DNA from: Oryzobacter telluris
GTDB lineage: Bacteria; Actinomycetota; Actinomycetes; Actinomycetales; Dermatophilaceae
Direction: 5' to 3'
Assembly: GCF_043099285.1 (NCBI RefSeq)
Contig: NZ_CP170723.1
Coordinates: 248,001 to 312,000 of the forward strand
DNA: 64,000 nt
Part shown: positions 50,701 to 58,804 of the stretch, in pieces
Numbering within the stretch: position 1 is the stretch's first letter
Layout of the letters: each line of letters begins with the position of its first letter
The notes under the pieces: model-generated
Told to the model about the DNA's origin: nothing
Databases searched by the model: none
The model's input: the letters and a program-made list of their open reading frames with translations, nothing else
Program-made: the position numbers and the translations under genes

Positions 50701-53700
50701 AAGTCGCCCGCGGAGAGCGCTGCGAGTTCTTGCCTGACGGGCTCGACGGGCCCGTCAAGCACTGCGTTAACTAGGCAGGTAGCCCAAGGAAGAAGTTGAG
50801 GAATGTTCTCCTTGAATGAGCGGGTGTCCCGATCATCGAGCGATGGGTCTTTCGAAAGGCGCTTCATGAGCTCCGGGCTCACGAGGCCCTCCAGACCCAG
50901 GGGGTTTCCGGAGAGACGTGCTCTGAGCGCATGGCCGAGAATGCAGCTGGTAGGTAACAGGCCGGACCAGTGCTCGCCGGCGTGATTCCCGAGGGGTACG
51001 AGGTGAACATCGAGGATGCGGAGTGCTTCTGAGTTCGTCACGGCGGCGAGGCGGACGGCGTGCAGCATCGCCCACGCAACACCCCGAAGGTCTTTGTCGA
51101 ATAGGTAGCTCCCCCGCTCATGCACGAAGGGCTTCTCGCGCGCGCTCAGCATCTCCGCGAGCGCATGGGTGGCACCGTCCGAGGGGGCCACGCAGTAGTC
51201 GAACATCGTCTCGATGACGCCGAGTTGGATGTGCTTCCTCGATGCGGCAAGAACCACTAACTCGGACAGTTCGTCGGTCCGGCCGGCGTCCGCGAGCCGA
51301 GAGGCGAACTTGGCGCTAACTTCGCGTACGAAGTCGCTGGGCCGCCAGCCGGCGAGAAACCGAACTCCGGCGCCGGCGCCATCGAGATTGGTGATGGCAA
51401 GGGCGAGAGAGGCAATCTCGTCGGAGGTGATCTCTGCATGAAGGTCACGGCGTGCGGATTTGTCCAGCTGGAGGATTGCGCCAATTGTGCCGTATGAGGC
51501 GGTGAAGCGGGCACGACCAATGTCACGACGATCCTCCAGACTCGACAGCATTAAAGCTTCGACATGGAGATTTGAACCGGGCCAGTCAGCGGTGAGCTCG
51601 CGCCCACTGCACAAGGCGTCGACAACGTCCCGATCGAGGAACCTGGCAGCGATGTCGGGGTTGGATCGGAGCAACTTCATACGGCGTGCGTGTCCGGAGG
51701 AAAGGGTGCCCGCCTTCACTGCCAAGAGCGCTGCGTCACTGTTACGCCTCGCTCGCAACGCGGCTCCCAAGGCGAACCGTGCACGCGCTCGCGCAATTTC
51801 CTGTGCCTGCAGGTCATCGATCTCGGCCGGAAGCCCTTCGTCGGACAGCGCCAGCTGTACTAGCTCATCGACCATACGGGCTTCAAACAGCAACTGGGGC
51901 AGCACAGTAGCGATGTAGGGCGAGTCAGCCGAGTGCGGAATCACCCGGGTCGCGAAGTCGCGCATCTCAGAGGAGTCAAGGCTGTGGTTGTTGGTGAACC
52001 ACGTCTCGGTTGGTTCGTCACGGAACTGCAGCGCGTTGTTGGTGAGATGAAGCCCTCTGCCGAGCGCGACTGCGAAGCTGCGTATCGCGTCTTCGCTGAC
52101 GTCGGTGACCTTCGCGAGATCAGAAAGTGGAATGGTCGGATGCATGGTGGCGAGCGCTTGGCACAAACGCTTCAGTTCGTTAGGGAGCAGGTGCCCTTGG
52201 GTCGCAACTTTCTGCACCTGTTCTGCAAGCAGGGTGTCGAGGGGCTCCCCCGGTCGTTTGGTGGCAATTTGTAGCGCTGAGACTGCCTCGGCCGCCGTAT
52301 GCGCACCTTCCATCGCCATCGCCTGAACTCGTGGGTTGCCGGTACTCAGCGTATGGAACTGAGCACCGTGGGCCTCCGATGCCGCGGGAAAGTGAGTCCG
52401 CAGGTGGGCCAGTGTTTGGAGTGGATTGAAACCGGTCAAGGGGATCTCGCGGGCGCTGTCGTGTAGTTCCAACAGTTCTTTGCGCTCGGGGCGGCACAGT
52501 GCAACTAAACGAAATCCTGTGGGCCAATCGATGTCGAACAGGTCGGCCACGAATGAGCGTTCATCGAACTTTGCAGCCGCCATCACAGCGTTATCCGCAG
52601 CGTCAATAACTATGGTGAGGAACGATCCTGCCTTTGCATCTGCCAGGTGTTCGCACGCCTGACGGACCTTGTTCGCGAACGCACGAACGTAGTCTCCGTG
52701 ATCCGCGATCTGCGACGGGATCAGAGCGGAGCTGAGACCCTTGCTTGCTAGTTCATTCGCCATCTGGGTTAGTGCCACTTTGTGCCCGTGCCGTCGCTGA
52801 CTGATTTGGCGGTAGTCGCCACCCGCAAAGCAGTCGAAGACTAGGGTCACGGAGTCGTTGGACAGTTCATCCTTCAGCATTCCGGTAAAGATGGACTTTC
52901 CAACGCCACCGTGTGCGGTAAGAAGCAGTTTAGTTTCAACGCCAGCGCGAAGGATGGCAGCCACATTGTCGACGTCTGACGTTCGGATCACGTGTTTGAG
53001 GTCTTCGAAGGCAGGCATTGCGGGAAACAGCTGATCCTCGGTCGTACGGAGAGTGACGAGCAGGTCGTGGCGCGTGAGGGTGTTCGACTTGACCTCGAAT
53101 GTCGCCATGCGAGACACCTGATTCATAAGGTCTGCGAGCTCGGACCCGGTGCCGCCGCCCGGGATGTAGCTCTTCAGCTCGTCGGCCAGAATGCGTTCAA
53201 CATCGACCACTCCGGCAGTGCCATCTTCGACCGTGAACTGCTGAAAAAACTGCTTCTCTGCGTTCGTACCGGCCCCGAGCCCGAGGGCATCTCGGAGGTA
53301 CTGGCCCTCGGTCTGATGAGTCAGCGGTTGCCCCCCCGCCAGGTCCAGCAGGGATTGGCGAACCTTGTGGTTGAGGGGCCTGTTCGTTACGAAGCTGAAC
53401 TCGACACCGTCGGCCTCATCGTCGGCCAATGCGGAGCGATAGATTTGCGCGAACTTGCTCAGGGTGTTGGAGAGTCCAGAGCCTGTGAGTGGTTCGTCGA
53501 TTCGAAGCGAGGAGTGCTTCAGTTGGTGGTACCGGATACGAGTAGGTGGTGCGTCCGGGCTCGGACCGAAGTACTCAGCGACATCGATGATTTCCTCGCC
53601 CGGGACGGTCTCTTCGGGCGCAGGTCCTTCAATGCTGATCGCTTGGAGGTTGCTGGTCGAATCGAGAAGCCGCAGCGCGCGGAGGGAAGCCCAAAGGTAG

Positions 53701-53750
53701 TGAAATCGATCGCCACTTCGTGATGCGCGAACAGTGTCAGCGGCAGCCAT
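47637..53750 (-). CDS. Nuclease-STAND NTPase, Avs-like candidate defence protein
   Basis: A 2037-residue protein. Residues 1-130 resemble Cap4/DUF4297-type restriction-fold nucleases: GDRFHYLWASLRALRLL, acidic residues at 41 and 56, and YHQLKHS (74-80; Q-x-K). The ATPase has Walker A GGVGKS (281-286), Walker B TIVIDAADN (D383), LCRPER (R420) and a winged-helix end QFRDEPTETWF (575-585), as in NACHT/STAND proteins. About 1450 residues of mostly helical sequence follow, with a beta-rich end. ATG 53750 has AAGGAG 12 nt upstream. This three-part plan matches Avs immune sensors, but I cannot assign a named Avs type. Confidence 0.75.
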   Translation of the reverse strand: MAAADTVRASRSGDRFHYLWASLRALRLLDSTSNLQAISIEGPAPEETVPGEEIIDVAEYFGPSPDAPPTRIRYHQLKHSSLRIDEPLTGSGLSNTLSKFAQIYRSALADDEADGVEFSFVTNRPLNHKVRQSLLDLAGGQPLTHQTEGQYLRDALGLGAGTNAEKQFFQQFTVEDGTAGVVDVERILADELKSYIPGGGTGSELADLMNQVSRMATFEVKSNTLTRHDLLVTLRTTEDQLFPAMPAFEDLKHVIRTSDVDNVAAILRAGVETKLLLTAHGGVGKSIFTGMLKDELSNDSVTLVFDCFAGGDYRQISQRRHGHKVALTQMANELASKGLSSALIPSQIADHGDYVRAFANKVRQACEHLADAKAGSFLTIVIDAADNAVMAAAKFDERSFVADLFDIDWPTGFRLVALCRPERKELLELHDSAREIPLTGFNPLQTLAHLRTHFPAASEAHGAQFHTLSTGNPRVQAMAMEGAHTAAEAVSALQIATKRPGEPLDTLLAEQVQKVATQGHLLPNELKRLCQALATMHPTIPLSDLAKVTDVSEDAIRSFAVALGRGLHLTNNALQFRDEPTETWFTNNHSLDSSEMRDFATRVIPHSADSPYIATVLPQLLFEARMVDELVQLALSDEGLPAEIDDLQAQEIARARARFALGAALRARRNSDAALLAVKAGTLSSGHARRMKLLRSNPDIAARFLDRDVVDALCSGRELTADWPGSNLHVEALMLSSLEDRRDIGRARFTASYGTIGAILQLDKSARRDLHAEITSDEIASLALAITNLDGAGAGVRFLAGWRPSDFVREVSAKFASRLADAGRTDELSELVVLAASRKHIQLGVIETMFDYCVAPSDGATHALAEMLSAREKPFVHERGSYLFDKDLRGVAWAMLHAVRLAAVTNSEALRILDVHLVPLGNHAGEHWSGLLPTSCILGHALRARLSGNPLGLEGLVSPELMKRLSKDPSLDDRDTRSFKENIPQLLPWATCLVNAVLDGPVEPVRQELAALSAGDFVVAHRYEKPFVRLNASADFAIRILSIVPDPAITSQFGAWHEATGEALGRSQLTAIRCSARDTALAEFAIAAVNRALNAAQKDRTNADMRVDELVELARAILATSETEARAIFNIADAEAKLVGDDLPARWYALTNTAHQLSSGAEPERAYRLLQIGEILNSGEGTDVSRVAEPLFSMHPPSYYAAASRQRDRRGLSFDRLLSPIMTSASKTDGPIGALAVTALGAPNQWAAVVQQIPAQQVDHLNAIYSEFIKHARRSGEVAREDNSRSTSLSWHQSRVPKPSKIVKRFDFTAPEGWDGAFAKAKWYSDVRRKVVRRALRRNPAKLADAVRALADSLEAREEDFVVAATYASEQTPSAGLNASIAYLVAEFAHRFAADIATRWYDRTELTNFAAAAGVSRESILETGFVQLGDKAHTLKYEEYFSLASHLARTLDAAQARLVFDALAALFDDLAPPATAADGVWSNVPKAPDELAVGLAGLIWAALGDAAIARRWQAAHVVLLLVQIGDESTLTELARFADGTNDPSPFHDARFPRYELHSRMWLLFALERAAPEPGADLLDRFVPWILNVLDGPPHAANQVLAQRTLRILSENGTVEPTLASATRLSRRVLAEWEELDWRERRTRRDPFQGMADIDSQGGGYPFFFDFQQYWAGALARAFGTTEQVLAEKAEAIALDLTGYDDDARDPRHDAGVFGDGGSYADHRSWPQEEDFSFYSAVHSLLTLGADLAQTLKAFKEPESQLDEYTSWLNDFLPKRRDGRWLSDRRDAPPVPSPELRIAGRSSDTWRWSLAPAAFESVVRQGTDWIVVHASYDTTFDAMAEEVSVSSALIPHVTAPSYLAALQTNVLGGHARLPTTDDVGDEYGDSYGAGSLFRLVPWIDTSSFQESIDQHDEIGRNVVFPPSRPGTDIVDRFGLVGDCDLRAWTNGDTEVFRSLVWDDTEQRNRDYRSGTSGQQLAVDSEFLTKVLTEVDMTLVVQVNLRRDVRRSSYERKESDELGWIDWSSKVYLIAPDGGWTEY

Positions 53751-54352
53751 AGGTTGACCCAACTCCTTCGCTGACGGATGCTTCTCGGGATCGGCGTAGC
53801 AGAGGGTGGTGTGACCACCTTGCCGCTGTTTCGAGCCTATGCCGGTTCAGCCACATGGAGGGGGCGGACTCACCCAGAGAAGGCAACATGCAGCGGTCAC
53901 CCGATGAAGAGTGAAGCCTTGAGACGCTGCCCCGAGGCCGCGACAGGAGAACCTACGTCCTCGCGTCTGCGCTCAACCCAACTCATCTGCAGGAGGTCCA
54001 TCCAGCCAGTGTTGCGGACTCGCGGACCTCGATCGTGCCCTCGCAAAGGACACCACCCACCCGGCTCAAAGTGGACTGCCTGCACCGGGTTCGATGTGTC
54101 ATTCCGCCGCGCCGCTGATCGTGGTGATGCGCCCCTTGTCGTCGGGTTCGGCGTGCGTGCATGAACCGTGTCTCCGAGCGGGTGACGACGAGGTCGTCAA
54201 CGCTGTTGCCGTCTCCTTCGTCGAGGACTTCGGCGCCTCTCCCGGTGTCAAATGCTCTGCTGGAGCGTGGGGAAGCCGTCTGGGCGCCAGAATGTGGTGA
54301 CACGGGACGCTGGGTGCTCCGCTTGTCCGTGGTTATCAGTCACAATGGCTGG
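53751..54352. other. About 600 bp gap without a supported gene
   Basis: Between divergent STAND and peptidase genes. Open frames exist (for example 53778-54164 + and 53983-54303 -), but their products are Arg/Ser/Pro-rich, match no family and overlap each other. It presumably holds promoters for both genes; a STAND upstream AAGGAG is at 53763-53768. CACAAT at 54341-54346 could be the -10 for the peptidase. Otherwise nothing seen. Confidence 0.5.
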
Positions 54353-54400
54353 GTGTGGAGACTGAAGAATTCCAGGGGACTCTTCCTGAACAGCAACAAT

Positions 54401-55654
54401 ATGGCTCAGGACCGCAGCATCTGGTCCTACGTGGCGGCGGAACTCGCAGGGGCGGCCACGACCCAGGAGGCGCGAAATGCAATAGATGAGTACACTGCGC
54501 GTCCCGAATGGCGGCTCCTTTCTGATTTTGCCCCAAACAGGTCAAACTGTCCCATAGTCGAGCGAAACGCCGTCTCGTTGCATGGCAAGCTCCCTTCGCG
54601 CTGGTCGGCCCTGGCGGACAATATCTTTTACGGTGTTACGCTTGACGGCCTACCGAATGCCGAAGCTCACAACCAGCGATTCGCCGCGATCGTCAGTGTC
54701 TCTCTTCAGTTTATCTGGATGATCGAGTCCTATGTGCTGGCATACGATGCAATGTTGTACTCATTCCGCGAGCACGCTCGAGCGTACGAACGAGGAGACG
54801 TGCCGACCTATCATCAAGAGGAACTGGTCAACTCCCGGGAGGCTTGGCGGCGGTTGGAGAGGGCTGCAGAGGGCTGGCGGGACGAGTTTAAGATCGACCC
54901 CGGAGATCAATCCATACACCTATATGTGCCCGGACGCGAAGCGGCTGACATAGACGAGGCAGTTCAGTCGGTCGTGACGTTCACCCTCGGGCATGAGCTT
55001 GCGCATCACATTCTCGGCCATACCAGTAAGAACAGTGAACGTCGCGCGAAGGAAGCGCGAGCAATGCTTCTGTGTGAACTCAGCGAAACGTCCCGTGCAT
55101 TCATCGAAAGCTACCCTGCGAATCAACAGAAGGAACTTCTATGTGACGCGATGGCCTTCAAGATCGTTGCCGGGTCCTTTTCGGATGGAACTACTGGTGA
55201 ACGGGACTATAAGAGTGCATATAACGCCATCATTGGTGGCTGTTTCAGCCTTCTTGCTTTGGCGCATGTGGGCGAACACTGGATCGAGCAGCGCTCGGGC
55301 GAGACGCATCCGTCGTTCCAAGTTAGATGGCAAAGTCTGCTGCTCATTGCTTTCGAAACGTGGGAAGGATGGCAGCGAGATCGCTCGGGTGGTCACCCCT
55401 TAGATCTGACCCACCAACTACGCATGTTCGTCGACAGTGCATTCACGAACTGGCTAGGTATGCGCGGATGGCCAGCCGCGGAGGGGAACGCTGAAGTCTC
55501 CGACGCCGAATTCCAAGACGCGCTCTACCGTCTCTACGTGCAAACCTGGGACGAAAGAATAGGAAGGAAATATCCACCTGAGGGTCTCTATGAGTGGCCG
55601 CGACCTCCTGAGTTCCTAGCTAACGCGCGTGCTAACGACCCGTCCAACAAATGA
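54401..55654 (+). CDS. HExxH zinc metallopeptidase-like protein
   Basis: A 417-residue soluble protein. A zincin motif HELAHHILGH starts at residue 198, in a helix after VVTFTLGHELA. About 45 residues later KELLCDAMAF could give the third ligand (E-x-x-x-D). ImmA/IrrE peptidases share this layout, but length and surroundings differ. ATG 54401 is conservative; GTG 54353 in the same frame would add 16 residues. Codons are AT-richer than in the core. It is divergent from the nuclease-STAND gene; a role in the same defence system is inference. Confidence 0.65.
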   Translation: MAQDRSIWSYVAAELAGAATTQEARNAIDEYTARPEWRLLSDFAPNRSNCPIVERNAVSLHGKLPSRWSALADNIFYGVTLDGLPNAEAHNQRFAAIVSVSLQFIWMIESYVLAYDAMLYSFREHARAYERGDVPTYHQEELVNSREAWRRLERAAEGWRDEFKIDPGDQSIHLYVPGREAADIDEAVQSVVTFTLGHELAHHILGHTSKNSERRAKEARAMLLCELSETSRAFIESYPANQQKELLCDAMAFKIVAGSFSDGTTGERDYKSAYNAIIGGCFSLLALAHVGEHWIEQRSGETHPSFQVRWQSLLLIAFETWEGWQRDRSGGHPLDLTHQLRMFVDSAFTNWLGMRGWPAAEGNAEVSDAEFQDALYRLYVQTWDERIGRKYPPEGLYEWPRPPEFLANARANDPSNK

Positions 55655-55972
55655 ACTCATCGGCCGACCTGATCACAACGGTACGTGCGGCGCTGGCGGG
55701 TAAGGACGGAGATCGACGAAGCCAACATGCGCCAAGGAATGGTGGCCACGTGGGGTCCGCTGACCACTGTGGCATCCACGTTTCTCTTGGCGACGATCAC
55801 CGCTCGTCTGCCCTGGCTGACCATGGCGATGGCCGAAGGTGCTCTGGAAGCGGCCGAGTACTCACAGCCGCTGTGTCGGTCAGCTCGACACTGGCCTATT
55901 GGAAGCGCAGCCCGCGCACGTTCAGACATGCCGCGCTCAGCCCGTGCCCCAGGGGACATCTACGCTGTCTGC
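55655..55972. other. 318 bp with possible decayed coding sequence
   Basis: A frame starting ATG 55651 (overlapping the peptidase stop as ATGA) runs to 56061, but only its first 18 or so codons look protein-like. A second frame gives EIDEANMRQGMVATWGP and a hydrophobic stretch near 55770. Either a frameshifted small gene or a spacer. Confidence 0.35.
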
Positions 55973-56284
55973 GTGACGCCGACTTGGTCAGGTCCTTTTG
56001 GGCCGGCATTCGCTGCGCTTGTTCGGGAACGGCTGCAGGGAGTGGCCGGTGTGGAGATTGACGTTCGGCGCATCGACCCAAACATCTCGACACACGGCAG
56101 TTACCTCGTGGATGCTGGCTGGTCTGATGGCGGCGTCCCAACGGAAGTGGCGGACTCCATCGAAGAAGTTCGTGTCATGGATGAGTACGCCGAAGACGTG
56201 GGAGCCGAGGTGGCCCTGCGCTACATCGCCGCCAGGGCTGCCGGTATGACGAAGTCGGCATCTTGGGTTGAGGCGGGTCGCTGA
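55973..56284 (+). CDS. Hypothetical protein (island)
   Basis: A 103-residue protein: FGPAFAALVRERLQGVAGVEIDVRRIDP, then GSYLVDAGWSDGGVPTEVADSIEEVRVMDEYAEDVGAEVALRYIAAR. Mixed alpha/beta, soluble, unrecognised. GTG 55973 is chosen because the conserved-looking part starts there; the frame is open upstream to 55685. Confidence 0.5.
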   Translation: MTPTWSGPFGPAFAALVRERLQGVAGVEIDVRRIDPNISTHGSYLVDAGWSDGGVPTEVADSIEEVRVMDEYAEDVGAEVALRYIAARAAGMTKSASWVEAGR

Positions 56285-56381
56285 CGAGTCGCGATCGACG
56301 TGCGCACATGCCGCCACACGCCAGAGTCCGTCGCGGTCCGAGCCGAACCAGGACTGATCTCCAGAACGATGGCTACCCTCG

Positions 56382-56726
56382 TTGAGTGAGCGAAAGGGAC
56401 CTAAGCGCGAGTGGCCTCGCTACCAGTGTCCGCCGGAGTGCTCGGCCCCTGCGCGTGGGCCGGCGCCGTGGAAGGCTGCCGACCCCCCTGACTACGAAGG
56501 GCCGCGACCTGGGGCCGAATCGATCCTGATCTCACCTACGGGTGTGGCACATCGTTTGGACTGCATGCACCTTCCTGAGTATGCGCATCTGGTGCCGCCT
56601 AAGTGGGGCTGGACAGCCACGGCCGAGTTGTGGCCCCGAATTGGGCCGCACGTCGTTTTGGCGACTGAAGGCAACCTGGCACGCGTCGCAGAGCGCCGGT
56701 GCCTCGATTGCGACGAGCTCTACTAG
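56382..56726 (+). CDS. Hypothetical Cys-containing protein (island)
   Basis: A 114-residue protein starting at TTG 56382 (SERKGPKREWPRYQCPPECSAPARG). Cys pairs CPPEC near the start and CLDCDELY at the end could bind zinc, and a middle HRLDCMHLPEY adds His/Cys. No recognised family. The TTG start is uncertain. Confidence 0.5.
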   Translation: MSERKGPKREWPRYQCPPECSAPARGPAPWKAADPPDYEGPRPGAESILISPTGVAHRLDCMHLPEYAHLVPPKWGWTATAELWPRIGPHVVLATEGNLARVAERRCLDCDELY

Positions 56727-56788
56727 AGAAACCTCTACGGCCATTCACCGGCAGCATCGTGACTCTGGTCATCACGATGGAGGTGGCT

Positions 56789-57388
56789 CTACGCTGCGGG
56801 GCTCTGATCAGAAGAGACGACAGTAGGCAGGCCTAGGGACTCTCGTGCATGAAGAGCCAAGGCGTTCCGAGCGGCAGACATACTCGCCACGGCCGGAGCC
56901 ACGGCTTGTTCAGCGGTCCGCTGCGATGAGCGGCGTGTACGGAAGAGGCGCCTCGGCTGTGCGCCCTTGGCCGAGGCAGTAACCGCCTCGATGACCTGTG
57001 CCGCGGTCGCTACGACCTCATCCCCGAGTCGGGCGGTCTCGTGGTTGTGGCCAACCCAGAGTCGCGAATTGGCTCGCACCATGTGCTCCATCTCGACGTT
57101 CATCGGTTCGAACAGAGCAACCCAATCCATTGGCACCTTCGCACGCAGCACGTGGTCCACCAGCCCACCCACCGTGGCGTGAGCATTGGAGTGTCCGCGC
57201 ACTTGCGTCATACGAGAGTGAAGCTGCGTTGACCTCGTGAGCAACTCAACGACCGCCCCTTGTAGATCCGCGTGACGCGCGGCTAGTGCCTCGCGCCGGG
57301 TTCGACGGATCTCAACCCATACCGCCCCCGAAAGTGCGAGCAGCGCGGCCACGAGGGTGCCGCCAAATCCCCAGAGTGCTGTTGCCAT
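56789..57388 (-). CDS. Hypothetical single-pass membrane protein (island)
   Basis: A 199-residue protein: one N-terminal helix (about 1-25, LWGFGGTLVAALLALSGAVWVE), then a long, probably coiled-coil or helical cytosolic part with many Arg/Glu and Ala, ending in a Ser/Asp tail. No family recognised. ATG 57388 puts the membrane helix at the N-terminus; the upstream in-frame start at 57418 is less natural. Confidence 0.55.
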   Translation of the reverse strand: MATALWGFGGTLVAALLALSGAVWVEIRRTRREALAARHADLQGAVVELLTRSTQLHSRMTQVRGHSNAHATVGGLVDHVLRAKVPMDWVALFEPMNVEMEHMVRANSRLWVGHNHETARLGDEVVATAAQVIEAVTASAKGAQPRRLFRTRRSSQRTAEQAVAPAVASMSAARNALALHARESLGLPTVVSSDQSPAA

Positions 57389-57473
57389 GGCGACGACCCT
57401 ACGAACGTGGTCCGACACTCGCGCGAGGGCTGTGCTCGGCTATCACCGGCTTCCTGACATGCCGCAAGCGGCG

Positions 57474-57953
57474 CTATCGCTCTGCGACCCTTGCGGCGGG
57501 CTGGATCTCAACGTTCAAGGATCGAAGACGAGCCAGGCTCATAGATGCTTGGCCGTTGCTCTGGGTGGGGCCTGCAACGGTGAGAGCAACGTCCAGTGGG
57601 CCGTTGTAGACAACTTCGTGAGGGACTCCCACAACGCGCGAGAGCCGGAGCACGATCAACGACTCCGCATGTCCTTGAGACGTCGCGCGCAGCGCCACAC
57701 CTCTGGCTCCGTAGGTCGCCTTGATCTCGACTTTTCGCCCGTCTCCAGCGACCGCGTCGTGGCCCGTTGAAGACGCCGTGACGAGGGTGAGGTCGAAGAG
57801 GGCTTCCGCCGCTGCCTCACCAATGGAACCGACGAGGTGCCCGTCTAGGGGAAACCGCCTGCCTGGATGCATCGACTCGAGCTCAGCGACCACATGATGA
57901 AGTCGCTCTACTAGTTCCGCTGTGCGCGCACTTCTCTGGCCGTGATCTGGCAT
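57474..57953 (-). CDS. DUF6998 domain protein
   Basis: A 159-residue protein matching the DUF6998 pattern: RRFPLDGHLVGSIGEAAAEALFDLTL, GHDAVAGDGRKVEIKATYGARGVALR, LIVLRL, EVVYNGPLDVAL. The D...ExK arrangement (VEIK) is the layout of restriction-type nucleases, so a nuclease role is possible, though unproven. ATG 57953 is taken. In its island location it may belong to the same defence set. Confidence 0.65.
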   Translation of the reverse strand: MPDHGQRSARTAELVERLHHVVAELESMHPGRRFPLDGHLVGSIGEAAAEALFDLTLVTASSTGHDAVAGDGRKVEIKATYGARGVALRATSQGHAESLIVLRLSRVVGVPHEVVYNGPLDVALTVAGPTQSNGQASMSLARLRSLNVEIQPAARVAER

Positions 57954-58134
57954 GCGGTGATCATCCCTGATGCCTTCTCGAAGCAAGTGACAACCGCACA
58001 TGCCGCTGTCGCACCGTTGGTTGCGTCACGCTGACATTCCGGCAGTGGCTCCCGAGCTTTAGCGCCCCAAGCAGCCGTTGACACCCAAGCCCGTCCGCAA
58101 GACGGTGACGCAAAACCGGGAAGCGGGTGGGGCA

Positions 58135-58290
58135 ATGTCGGACGACGACCCGGTCGTGTCGTGGGGAGTGGTTGGCTCGGCGTCGATCGTGACCGGGCTC
58201 GGGGTGTTCGGAGGCATGCTGCTCGGTGCGTGCGCTGCCGCGTGGCAGTGGTTCAACCGGCCGCAACCGCCTCCGTCCCCGACGCCCTGA
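58135..58290 (+). CDS. Small single-pass membrane protein (51 aa)
   Basis: A 51-residue protein, MSDDDPVVSWG followed by one helix (about 12-40, VVGSASIVTGLGVFGGMLLGACAAAW) and a Pro-rich end. High-GC codons return here, so it marks the end of the island. ATG 58135 is preceded by a purine-rich stretch. Function unknown. Confidence 0.55.
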   Translation: MSDDDPVVSWGVVGSASIVTGLGVFGGMLLGACAAAWQWFNRPQPPPSPTP

Positions 58291-58321
58291 CGCTGAGCCC
58301 GCGGGGTCGTTGGCCGTCTGG

Positions 58322-58804
58322 TCAGAGCTCGAGGGTGAGGAAGGTGCTGTGGCGGTCGGGGTGGTAGGTGCCGAAGGGCTCGCAGGGCGTGAAGCCGGCG
58401 CTCGTGTAGAGGGCCCGGGCAGCGTCGAACAGCGGGACGACGCCGGTCTCCAGGCTGACCCGTGACGCACCCGAAGCCCGCGCCTCACCCAGGGCGTGCG
58501 CCAGCAGTACCCGCCCCAGCCCGCGACCACGAACGGCGGCGGACGTCCTCATCGTCTTGATCTCGAGGTGCCCGGGCCCGACCTCCTTCAGCGCGACCGA
58601 CCCGACCAGCGCGCCATCCAGCTCGGCCACCCAGAGCCGCACCCAGGGCACCCGGAACTGGTCCAAAGTCAGGGCGTGCCGCGACTCCGGAGGTGCCGTG
58701 GGCTCCATCTCGGCCAGGTGCTCGGCCAGGAGGGCAGCAACCCGAGGGTCGGAGAGGTCGGCCGCAACGACCCGCACCTCGCCCGACGACAACGACGCGC
58801 TCAC
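58322..58804 (-). CDS. GNAT family N-acetyltransferase
   Basis: A 160-residue acetyltransferase with motif A VRGRGLGRVLLAHALGEA and an upstream strand HLEIKTMRTSAAV, plus C-terminal ALYTSAGFTPCEPFGTY. This is the PanZ/YitH-like small-molecule GNAT pattern. GTG 58804 overlaps the purB stop by 4 bp (GTGA), so it is translated with purB. Substrate unknown. Confidence 0.85.
   Translation of the reverse strand: MSASLSSGEVRVVAADLSDPRVAALLAEHLAEMEPTAPPESRHALTLDQFRVPWVRLWVAELDGALVGSVALKEVGPGHLEIKTMRTSAAVRGRGLGRVLLAHALGEARASGASRVSLETGVVPLFDAARALYTSAGFTPCEPFGTYHPDRHSTFLTLEL

Larger units (their letters stand above)
46813..58134. mobile_element. Accessory (putative defence) island
   Basis: Between the Ddn-like gene and a small membrane protein, base composition and codon use change: AT-rich codons (ATA, TTA-adjacent, AAT, TAT) become common. 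The stretch holds a nuclease-STAND protein, a coupled partner, a HExxH peptidase, DUF6998 and several unknown genes. No integrase, transposase, tRNA or flanking repeat was seen, so borders are approximate and the transfer mechanism is unknown. Confidence 0.6.

Noticed and set aside
53778..54303. Overlapping plus and minus frames in the gap before the peptidase
   Set aside because: Arg/Ser/Pro-rich, mutually overlapping, no start signals.
46813..58134. Prophage or transposon origin of the island
   Set aside because: No integrase, terminase, capsid or transposase gene and no flanking direct repeats were recognised.
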